A stretch of DNA of 24,473 nucleotides from the IMG/VR virus record IMGVR_UViG_3300030117_002533, positions 1-24,473 of that record; one strand, given 5' to 3'. Made by a program: the position numbers and the translations under genes. Source of the DNA: a virus. Below are positions 6,264 through 12,184 of this stretch, in pieces; positions within the stretch are counted from its first letter, which is position 1; every line of letters begins with the position of its first letter. The notes below the pieces were generated by a model. The model was not told the DNA's origin. It worked only from the letters and a program-made list of their open reading frames with translations, and did not search any database.

Positions 6264-6415
6264 TATTCCTCCTCCTCTATCGCAATTACATCTGCACTAT
6301 CCAATGGATTTTTGTATGGCTCTTCCTCATAACATTTACTATCTTTAATAGCTTGTTCTTTTGTATCGCCAAATCCAACTCTATCAACTTGATATGTAAT
6401 TCTGTATCTAGCCAT
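6263..6415 (-). CDS. Small acidic hypothetical protein (50 aa)
   Basis: Read directly. Starts with a strand (YRITYQV), then a helix (DTKEQAIKDS), one Cys, and a tail of four Glu whose codons form the ribosome binding site for the 130-aa gene. GAGG lies six bases before its ATG, which overlaps the end of the 42-aa gene by eight bases (ATGGCTAG). Confidence 0.65.
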   Translation of the reverse strand: MARYRITYQVDRVGFGDTKEQAIKDSKCYEEEPYKNPLDSADVIAIEEEE

Positions 6416-6536
6416 TACTCACCTCTCCTATTTTTAATCTGTAAAGAATTTTGATTGCTTCATCGTATTTGTACTCATCAATGAGATTCTTAGCTGCGTT
6501 TCTAGCTTTTATATTTGGCTCAAGTTCTTGTTGCAT
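6408..6536 (-). CDS. Small helical-hairpin protein (42 aa)
   Basis: Read directly. GGGGAGGAATA precedes the ATG, and TAATG links it to the 46-aa gene. The helical segment AAKNLIDEYKYDEAIKILYR parallels that of the 41-aa protein at 4688-4813, and both genes end a few bases inside the next gene. Probable diverged paralogues; function unknown. Confidence 0.62.
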   Translation of the reverse strand: MQQELEPNIKARNAAKNLIDEYKYDEAIKILYRLKIGEVSNG

Positions 6537-6676
6537 TATTCCTCCCCTATCTCTACTGATACTATTGCTCTATCTTGTTCTAAGAAGTTCTTATATAGTT
6601 CCTCAAAGAATTTTTTATCTTTATCTTTGTAATTAGAAAACTCTTTATTGATTTCTAATTCTAGTTTTATTTTCAT
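6536..6676 (-). CDS. Small charged protein (46 aa)
   Basis: Read directly. GGGAG lies upstream of the ATG. Rich in Lys and Glu with an aromatic helix (KKFFEELYKNFLEQDR). Ends Gly-Glu-Glu-stop, giving the next ribosome binding site and a TAATG overlap. Confidence 0.62.
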   Translation of the reverse strand: MKIKLELEINKEFSNYKDKDKKFFEELYKNFLEQDRAIVSVEIGEE

Positions 6677-6712
6677 TTACTCTCCCTTAGTTTGTTTGTT
6701 GAGTTTATAAAA

Positions 6713-6748
6713 CTCCTGGAGGATTCCAGTTATAAAATCCTCCTAGAG
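6713..6748 (-). repeat. Intercistronic hairpin repeat, copy 2
   Basis: On the - strand, CTCTAGGAGGATT pairs with AATCCTCCAGGAG over 12 of 13 positions and is followed by TTTTATAAA. It begins four bases after the stop of the 75-aa gene, the same placement as copy 1 at 5834-5868. The downstream ACTAAGGGAGAG before the next start is also shared. Confidence 0.7.
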
Positions 6749-6750
6749 TG

Positions 6751-6978
6751 TTACACAAGTTCTAATCTTAATTCTTGAATACCACAAGCATTTCTGAAAC
6801 GCTTAGCATCAAAATTATCATTGAACTTTGAGAATGTACTAATGAAATCATTTTGTAAATGTTCCAATACTTTCAGACCATACCATTTTTCGTCATCAGT
6901 ACTTTCATTGCTATAAAATACAATCATTGCTCTTTCGTTTATATCCTTTGCAATTTTCTCAAAATGCTTCCTTGTCAT
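6751..6978 (-). CDS. Small phage protein (75 aa), first gene of the leftward operon
   Basis: The opening MTRKHFEKIAKDI and the closing pattern FDAKRFRNACG match a type of small phage protein seen in many tailed phages, of unknown function. Helical, soluble, one Cys. TAAGGAGG lies five bases before the ATG. It follows the long non-coding region and is the promoter-proximal gene of the leftward operon. Confidence 0.7.
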   Translation of the reverse strand: MTRKHFEKIAKDINERAMIVFYSNESTDDEKWYGLKVLEHLQNDFISTFSKFNDNFDAKRFRNACGIQELRLELV

Positions 6979-7211
6979 TGTTCCTCCTTAGTTATTATGT
7001 AAATAAGTATAGACGATAGATAATATATGTCTGGTATTTCCTTAATATTTTTTTCCCACTCTCTTTATGGATTTGATTGCCTGGGTTTCAATATGGGTGG
7101 GGGGTGTTCTAAAGTTTTTCCTATAAGTCTTTACGCATATACTCACAACACCAACACAGAATAAAACATTTAACCACAGATGAATTCTAGAAAACTTTAA
7201 AAGGTTATATA

Positions 7212-7248
7212 TGGTAAAAATTACCAATTAAACAAATGGTAATGTCAA
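7212..7248 (-). promoter_or_regulatory. Leftward early promoter with three TGGTAA half-sites
   Basis: On the - strand a perfect -35 TTGACA (7248-7243) and a weak -10 GGTAAT (7225-7220) are 17 bases apart. Three 6-base half-sites cover it: TGGTAA at 7237-7242 abutting the -35, TTACCA at 7221-7226 over the -10, and TGGTAA at 7212-7217 at the expected start site. This is a typical repressor-controlled layout. A transcript from here would have a leader of about 230 bases before the gene at 6978. Confidence 0.55.
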
Positions 7249-7475
7249 TCTGCGTCCCCCATTATTCTTTGTCTTAGATACCTATATTTAACTTACACAA
7301 AGTGAACAATACAGTAAACAATTAGTCTACTATATATTGTGTGCTTTTAGTGACCTACTACATCTAGTGGGTGAACTATCACAGTAATATTGGTTAGTGT
7401 TACCTATTTGTTTTAGAGTATTCTTACACTCTTTACATTTCTTCAATAGTGTCTAGTCTAGCTGCTTTTTTATAA

Positions 7476-7600
7476 CAGGCATCCAATGCAATGTAGTTGC
7501 GATTCTGCCTGATTACTTAGTTTGGTTAGACCTTGGGTAGCTTACTTGTCTTTCTAGTTGGTCAGGTTTCCCTGGTAAGCCTTTTGTGCTCCTGATGCCC
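7476..7600. ncRNA. Candidate structured RNA (strand undecided)
   Basis: A GC-enriched island (about 46% over 7531-7610 against about 24% just after) with nested complementary segments. These are CAGGCA (7476-7481) with TGCCTG (7506-7511), enclosing GCAA/TTGC; GCTTAC (7540-7545) with GTAAGC (7575-7580), enclosing CAGG/CCTG; and GGCATC (7478-7483) with GATGCC (7594-7599) closing the whole. The first and last pairings compete. No reading frame explains it. Confidence 0.35.
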
Positions 7601-7640
7601 TCTTTACCTGTATCTATCTACTCCTAAATAATATTTATAG

Positions 7641-7668
7641 TTGAATAATAACACAGAGATAATATAAT
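7641..7668 (+). promoter_or_regulatory. Rightward promoter for the packaging/structural module
   Basis: TTGAAT (7641-7646), a 16-base spacer, and a perfect TATAAT (7663-7668). It points toward the small ORFs and terminase starting at 8074. A second candidate, an extended -10 TGC-TATACT (7743-7751), lies 80 bases further on without a clear -35. Confidence 0.5.
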
Positions 7669-7692
7669 ACAAGTACCTGTATGTGGGATATA

Positions 7693-7776
7693 CTAAATAA
7701 TATGCAAGAAATGGTTTCTGGGGCAACTCATTAACCATTTTTTGCTATACTGAAGATAACATGATTCTTTATTCAT
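7693..7776 (-). CDS. Possible short peptide (27 aa)
   Basis: Read directly. A strong CAGGGAGGAA lies just upstream of the ATG, but the spacing is only about three bases and the peptide (two Cys, Trp, mixed) resembles nothing. It starts within an inverted repeat (AACATGA/TCATGTT, 7758-7779), with another (CCCTAG/CTAGGG, 7793-7809) upstream. Could be a leader peptide or chance. Confidence 0.3.
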   Translation of the reverse strand: MNKESCYLQYSKKWLMSCPRNHFLHII

Positions 7777-7792
7777 GTTCCTCCCTGTATAG

Positions 7793-7809
7793 CCCTAGCT
7801 TGTCTAGGG
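7793..7809. repeat. Perfect inverted repeat CCCTAG-N5-CTAGGG
   Basis: Six-base GC-containing arms around a five-base loop, between the zinc-finger gene stop (7833) and the short ORF start. No U-tract follows on the - strand; on the + strand one lies 16 bases away. A standard terminator is therefore not supported; an operator or RNA hairpin fits better. Confidence 0.5.
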
Positions 7810-7832
7810 TGTGCAAAATAAAAAATTTTTTT

Positions 7833-8039
7833 TTACGCCTGAGGTTCTTGTAAACCATCAGGCAGCTTTCTACCTTTGATTCTAGGAAATGATTTAGGTT
7901 TGTGATTATTACAATATCTATACTTGTTATATTTAGATATAACTGTATCGCAGGTTTCCTTCAAACATATTCTTCCACTACTATATGAAGTAGAGGGTTT
8001 GTAATTAGGATTTTTATTTCCTTTTATATAATCACTCAT
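7833..8039 (-). CDS. Small zinc-finger protein (68 aa), possibly leaderless
   Basis: Contains Cys25-x4-Cys30-x12-Cys43-x2-His46, with the block CDTVISKYNKYRYCNNHKPK between and after, resembling CCCH-type zinc fingers in small phage proteins. The flanking tails are basic (KGNKNPNYKPS and RIKGRK), suggesting nucleic-acid binding. Unlike nearly all other leftward genes it lacks a Shine-Dalgarno. A TATACT box ends only nine bases before the ATG, which would place the transcript start at or next to the start codon. It sits alone on the - strand, divergent from the terminase operon, so it could regulate late genes. Function is inference. Confidence 0.62.
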   Translation of the reverse strand: MSDYIKGNKNPNYKPSTSYSSGRICLKETCDTVISKYNKYRYCNNHKPKSFPRIKGRKLPDGLQEPQA

Positions 8040-8073
8040 ACAAGATATAGTATAGTTAGGAGAACTAAAACTT

Positions 8074-8130
8074 ATGTATGGTTACAAGAAGAAGAAAAAG
8101 AAATCTGGAAAGAAAAAAGGTAGAAAATAA
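8074..8130 (+). CDS. Lysine-rich micro-peptide (18 aa)
   Basis: Read directly: MYGY followed by ten Lys among the remaining 14 residues, with Gly, Ser and Arg. AGGAG lies 11 bases before the ATG, a little far. Short poly-Lys ORFs often occur near phage packaging genes. It could bind DNA, or be a non-functional run of AAG/AAA. Directly followed by the His-rich gene. Confidence 0.4.
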   Translation: MYGYKKKKKKSGKKKGRK

Positions 8131-8133
8131 ATT

Positions 8134-8307
8134 ATGAAGATTAAAGGTGTTGATGTATCTAAGTTAACTAAGAGACAACAAGATACAATGAAAAAACATT
8201 CTAAACATCATAGTAAAAAACACATGCAGTATATGCACAACTCTATGCGTAGGGGTGCAACTTTTACACAGGCACACAACAGAGCTATGAAAGCAGTAGG
8301 TAAGTAG
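8134..8307 (+). CDS. Small His/Lys-rich protein upstream of terminase (57 aa)
   Basis: Read directly. Contains a SKLTKRQQDTMKKHSKHH start, six His and many Met/Lys, and a C-terminal helix (FTQAHNRAMKAVGK). I recall similar small proteins next to terminase genes in aquatic phages, with no known function. It occupies the usual place of a small terminase subunit, but is only 57 aa and has no visible HTH. No Shine-Dalgarno is evident. Basic and helical, so DNA binding is plausible. Confidence 0.6.
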   Translation: MKIKGVDVSKLTKRQQDTMKKHSKHHSKKHMQYMHNSMRRGATFTQAHNRAMKAVGK

Positions 8308-8327
8308 TGGCTGAGTATCGTGGATAA
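8307..8327 (+). CDS. Six-residue mini-ORF bridging to the terminase start
   Basis: GTG at 8307-8309 overlaps the TAG stop of the 57-aa gene by one base. The frame reads Met/Val-Ala-Glu-Tyr-Arg-Gly and stops with TAA at 8325-8327, overlapping the terminase ATG as TAATG. Terminase has no Shine-Dalgarno, so this could be a translational coupling step; it may also be accidental. Confidence 0.25.
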   Translation: MAEYRG

Positions 8328-10225
8328 TGCCTAGACCTAGGTGTAAAAGAAATGAATATTCTGGTGAGGAATGTCGCAAAGTAGCTGTTAAAGGTGGCAA
8401 GTTTTGCAGTACTCAATGTAGGCGTAGAGTCAGTTATTTAAAAAGTTTATCTAGTGATAAAAAAGTAGATAAGAGAGGGTCACATGAATCTAAATCTAGA
8501 GGAGCTAAATATCCAGATTTTGTTCAATACTATGCTGCTGATATAGAAAACAAAAAGAAAACACATCAACAAGTAGCAGACCTACTAGAAATAGATAGAA
8601 GTCAAATTACAAGAATGTATGCTGCTTATTTAGAAGATAAAGATAATTTTGAAGCACAACAAGATTGGTCTATATCAGAAGATACAGTTGAATCATTAAA
8701 AGATTTTAAAGAGTTTAGAGATAGGTATTTTAAAACAGAAACTGGTGACCTATACGAAACAGCAGAGTTCCATGAAAACTGGATAAACAACATTGTTGAT
8801 GCTATAGAAAATGGTAAACAACAAATGATACTAAGTCCACCTAGACATGGTAAAACAGATTTGTTAACACACTTTGCTGTATGGCAGATATGTAATAACC
8901 CTAACATAAGAATTATGTGGGTAGGTGGTAATGAAGATATTGCTAAGAATGCAGTAGGTGCTGTGCTTGACCATTTAGAAAACAATGAACAATTAAACGA
9001 AGAAATAAATGGACCAGGAGTTAAGTTCCAACCTAAAGTTAGGTCAGGTAAATCTTGGTCATCAGGACAATTTACTATAGGTACTAGAACAGTTACAGGT
9101 ATTAAATCACCTACTATGGTAGCTGTAGGTAAGGGTGGTAAAATACTTTCTCGTGACTGTGACTTAATTATTGCTGATGACATAGAGGACCATGGTACAA
9201 CAATACAACCTAGTGCTAGAGAACAAACAAGACAATGGTGGACAACTACTTTGTCATCTCGTAAAGAGGAACATACTGCTGTAGTTGTTATAGGGTCAAG
9301 ACAACACCCTGAAGATTTATATAACTTTTTACTAGAAAACCCTGAGTTTGAAACAATAGTAGAAGAAGCACATAGTTCAGAATGTGTATTACCAGAAACA
9401 GATATAGAAGAACATCGTGACTGTATGTTATGGGCAAGTAAAAGAACTTTTAAATGGTTAATGTCACAAAAAAATAATGCTGACACTACAGGTGGTAGAG
9501 CTATCTATGAAATGGTATATCTAAACAAAGCATTTGTAGAAGGTATAACAATGTTTAACTCAGAAGATATAGACCAATGTAGAGATGTAAACAGAGTAGT
9601 AGGACAGATACCAGCAGGTACGCATTTAATTGCAGGACTTGACCCAGCATCTACAGGTTTTCAAGCATGTTTCTTATGGGCAGCTAATCCAGAAACAGGA
9701 GAATTGTTTTTAGTAGATATAGAAAACGAACAGGGTGGTGGAATTATACAAGCAAGAAAATCTATAAAGAAATGGTATGATAAATATAATTTATCTCATT
9801 GGGTTATAGAAGAAAATGGTTTCCAAAAAGCTATTAGACAAGATACAGAGTTAAAAGAATACTGCAGTAGATTTGGTATATATTTAGAAGGTCATCAAAC
9901 ACAGAAAAACAAATATGACCCAATTTATGGTGTTGGTAGTATGCAACAAATGTTTGAGCAAAAGCTAATAAATTTGCCTTATGGTGATACAGAAAGCGAA
10001 ACTAAGAGTAATATATATCGTAGACAACTAATTTATTTTTCATCTGCTGCTAGTAAAGCTAGTAAAGCAAGAAACTATAAATCAGATGTTGTAATGGCTA
10101 GTTGGTTTCCATTAAAAGTTATAAGAAGATTAGGAAAAGAACGATTAGCTGAGGTAGGATTAGATTATGAACCAAGTTTTGGAGAATGGGATATAAGCGA
10201 TATGAACGAAAGCCCTTGGGGTTAG
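8327..10225 (+). CDS. terL: Terminase large subunit with N-terminal zinc/HTH extension
   Basis: This 632-aa DNA-packaging motor has an ATPase domain with Walker A SPPRHGKT (170-177) and Walker B LIIADD with acidic residues at 284-288. Its RNase H-like nuclease has Asp439 in AGLDPAST, Glu495 in VIEENG and Asp587 in KSDVVMA, the three metal-binding acids. Residues 1-35 hold Cys6, Cys16, Cys27 and Cys31, a probable zinc finger. Residues about 60-105 look like a helix-turn-helix (THQQVADLLEIDRSQITRMY). Typical large subunits lack this extension, so it may take the DNA-recognition job of a small subunit. The enzyme cuts concatemeric DNA and pumps it into the prohead. The portal follows after one base. 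Confidence 0.93.
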   Translation: MPRPRCKRNEYSGEECRKVAVKGGKFCSTQCRRRVSYLKSLSSDKKVDKRGSHESKSRGAKYPDFVQYYAADIENKKKTHQQVADLLEIDRSQITRMYAAYLEDKDNFEAQQDWSISEDTVESLKDFKEFRDRYFKTETGDLYETAEFHENWINNIVDAIENGKQQMILSPPRHGKTDLLTHFAVWQICNNPNIRIMWVGGNEDIAKNAVGAVLDHLENNEQLNEEINGPGVKFQPKVRSGKSWSSGQFTIGTRTVTGIKSPTMVAVGKGGKILSRDCDLIIADDIEDHGTTIQPSAREQTRQWWTTTLSSRKEEHTAVVVIGSRQHPEDLYNFLLENPEFETIVEEAHSSECVLPETDIEEHRDCMLWASKRTFKWLMSQKNNADTTGGRAIYEMVYLNKAFVEGITMFNSEDIDQCRDVNRVVGQIPAGTHLIAGLDPASTGFQACFLWAANPETGELFLVDIENEQGGGIIQARKSIKKWYDKYNLSHWVIEENGFQKAIRQDTELKEYCSRFGIYLEGHQTQKNKYDPIYGVGSMQQMFEQKLINLPYGDTESETKSNIYRRQLIYFSSAASKASKARNYKSDVVMASWFPLKVIRRLGKERLAEVGLDYEPSFGEWDISDMNESPWG

Positions 10226-10226
10226 A

Positions 10227-11972
10227 GTGACACCAGAAGAAATACAATACGCTATAACAAATCTGCACTTTGATAATCAGAGTGCTTATTCTACTAGAGG
10301 TCGTATTCGTGCAATAATGAATGGTGGACCTGATGGTATTCAGGCATTACTTGGAGATAACCTTAAAGGATTTCAAGATTGGCAAATACCTGTACCTAAT
10401 TTAATGATGTCAGGTTTAGAACACTTGTCACAAAAAATAGGTCGTATTCCTAATTTAAAAGTAGATGTACCTAACAATAAAGATTCTGATAGAGCTAGAG
10501 CTAAAGCAGATAAGATAGCTCGTATTGTAACTTCGTATGATGACACACAAAAACTAGATTTACAAATGCCACAAGTAGGTAGATGGTTACCTGGTTATGG
10601 TTTTGCTGTATGGGTTATTAGAGAGAAAAAAGGACCTGATGGTACGCCATATCCTTGTGCAGAATTAAGAGACCCTTACAACTGTTTCCCTGGTTACTTT
10701 GGTGCAGACCAACAACCAAAAGAAATGGCTATTGTTCGTAGAGTTCCTAAAGAAGCTCTAGCAAGAACTTATCCAAAATCTGCAGACAAGATTATGTCTA
10801 AAGATGGATATGAAACTAATACATTAGGTATAGGCAATGCGTATGCTTCTGCTTATACAGATTCTTACAATGGTAGTTGGGCTAACTCAAATGGCGAAGG
10901 TGATTTAATAGCAGAGTATTACAACTTAGATGGAACATACATATTCCACATGACTTCTGCAACTATTCTTGACTTCATACCAAATCCACTAGATAGTGGA
11001 CCTGCGTTTGTTATTGCAAAGAAATTTGCTTTTGACAGATTACAAGGACAGTATGACCAAATCATAGGACTTATGGCTTCTATGGCAAAAATTAATGTGA
11101 TGTCAATAATAGCTATGGAAGATGCAGTATTTACTGAAACTAACATATCTGGTGAGATAGAGTCTGGACAATACAGAAAAGGTAGATTTGCAGTTAATTA
11201 TCTAGCACCAGGTACACAAGTTTCTAAACCAGCATCAAATGTTCCTTATCAGATATTTCAACAAATAGATAGGATAGAAAGACAACTTCGTGTTGGTGGT
11301 TCTTATCCTGTATCTGATGATTCACAGTCACCACTTAGTTTTGCTACTGGTAGAGGATTAGAAGAATTAGGTGCAAGTATGTCATTAATGATTAGAGAAT
11401 ATCATACAGTTATGGCTGATGCTATAGAGATGATTGATTCTAAGAGATTAGAATGGGATACAAAAATGTATGGTGGTCAATCTAAAGACTTATCAGGTTA
11501 TTACAATAATCAATTTTTTAGTGAAAAGTATGACCCAGAAAAAGATATACAAGGTGCATATAAAACTAGAAGAGTGTATGGTGCTATGGCTGGATATGAT
11601 GAGCCACAGAAGATTGTAACAGGGCTGCAATTACTTCAAGCAGGTATTATAGACACACAAACACTACAAGAAAACCTTGATGGGTTAGATAACTTAACAA
11701 CTGTAAACAGTAGAATTACAAAAGAAAAAGCAGACAATATACTTTTTGATACATTATTGGCTCAGGCACAACAAGGAGACCCTAAAGCAACAATGGCTGT
11801 TGTGCAGATAAGAAAGAATCCAACAGATATGCAAAATATTTTGGATAAGTTCTTTACTGCAGAAGAACCAGAAATACCAAATGCAGAACAAGAATTGCTT
11901 GGAGGAGGTTCCCTACCACCACAGGGTCCTCCACCAGGCATAGCACAATTACTACAAGGTATGGGTGGATAA
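10227..11972 (+). CDS. Portal protein
   Basis: This 581-aa protein lies directly after the terminase, the normal portal position. Seen: an N-terminal helical region with NLMMSGLEHLSQKIGR, a central strand-rich wing (HEADLINE: RDPYNCFPGYFG, then a GEGDLIAEYYNLDGTYIFH part), a long helix near 265-290, and a helical clip/crown region with a Gly/Pro-rich tail. These fit an SPP1/P22-type portal fold, though I recognise it by position, size and pattern rather than by a strict motif. The portal forms the dodecameric ring that docks terminase and passes DNA. It begins at GTG, one base after the terminase stop; the Shine-Dalgarno is poor, suggesting coupling. Its stop overlaps the next ATG as TAATG. 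Confidence 0.8.
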   Translation: MTPEEIQYAITNLHFDNQSAYSTRGRIRAIMNGGPDGIQALLGDNLKGFQDWQIPVPNLMMSGLEHLSQKIGRIPNLKVDVPNNKDSDRARAKADKIARIVTSYDDTQKLDLQMPQVGRWLPGYGFAVWVIREKKGPDGTPYPCAELRDPYNCFPGYFGADQQPKEMAIVRRVPKEALARTYPKSADKIMSKDGYETNTLGIGNAYASAYTDSYNGSWANSNGEGDLIAEYYNLDGTYIFHMTSATILDFIPNPLDSGPAFVIAKKFAFDRLQGQYDQIIGLMASMAKINVMSIIAMEDAVFTETNISGEIESGQYRKGRFAVNYLAPGTQVSKPASNVPYQIFQQIDRIERQLRVGGSYPVSDDSQSPLSFATGRGLEELGASMSLMIREYHTVMADAIEMIDSKRLEWDTKMYGGQSKDLSGYYNNQFFSEKYDPEKDIQGAYKTRRVYGAMAGYDEPQKIVTGLQLLQAGIIDTQTLQENLDGLDNLTTVNSRITKEKADNILFDTLLAQAQQGDPKATMAVVQIRKNPTDMQNILDKFFTAEEPEIPNAEQELLGGGSLPPQGPPPGIAQLLQGMGG

Positions 11973-12184
11973 TGTCAATGAATAAAGAATTTGCAGATAT
12001 AGTACACAATTCTTTAGGTGATATTGATGAAAAAGGTGATGCTATTATTTTTCAATCTGGAGATGAAGCAAAAATATACCATGACCAAATGCCTCCTTTA
12101 GCTTTTCCTTTTGGTTATATGATTATTAGTTCTACATTTATGTTTTATGATGATGAGGATGAAGATGGCAACAAGGAGTTCTAG
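11972..12184 (+). CDS. Small acidic hypothetical protein (70 aa)
   Basis: Not recognised. A hydrophobic aromatic stretch (LAFPFGYMIISSTFMFY, about 43-59) is followed by an acidic tail (DDEDEDGNKEF). Overlaps the portal stop by one base and the next gene by about 20 bases. Might be a small head protein; no direct evidence. Confidence 0.6.
   Translation: MSMNKEFADIVHNSLGDIDEKGDAIIFQSGDEAKIYHDQMPPLAFPFGYMIISSTFMFYDDEDEDGNKEF

Larger units (their letters stand above)
6979..7832. other. Long non-coding control region (about 850 bases)
   Basis: No convincing gene. Directly seen: an operator-like array with a leftward promoter (7212-7248), direct repeats GTGAACAATACAGTAA (7302-7317) and GTGAACTATCACAGTAA (7371-7387), a promoter-like motif (7351-7370), a structured relatively GC-rich block (7476-7600), a rightward promoter (7641-7668), an extended -10 (7743-7751), and inverted repeats at 7758-7779 and 7793-7809. 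In the left part, TAAAGTTTT (7110-7118) is complementary to AAAACTTTA (7191-7199). Likely the transcriptional switch between early and late modules, and possibly a replication origin or RNA gene. Confidence 0.6.

Noticed and set aside
7042-7227. 61-codon minus-strand frame with a hydrophobic segment, starting at TTG
   Set aside because: No ATG, no ribosome binding site, and the start lies in the operator array; kept as non-coding.
7793-7834. Intrinsic terminator formed by CCCTAG/CTAGGG and the T-run
   Set aside because: Sixteen bases separate stem and T-run on the plus strand and none follows on the minus strand.
8626-9486. 286-codon open frame on the minus strand
   Set aside because: Lies entirely inside the terminase gene, whose motifs are clear; low-complexity Ser/Leu/Cys shadow.
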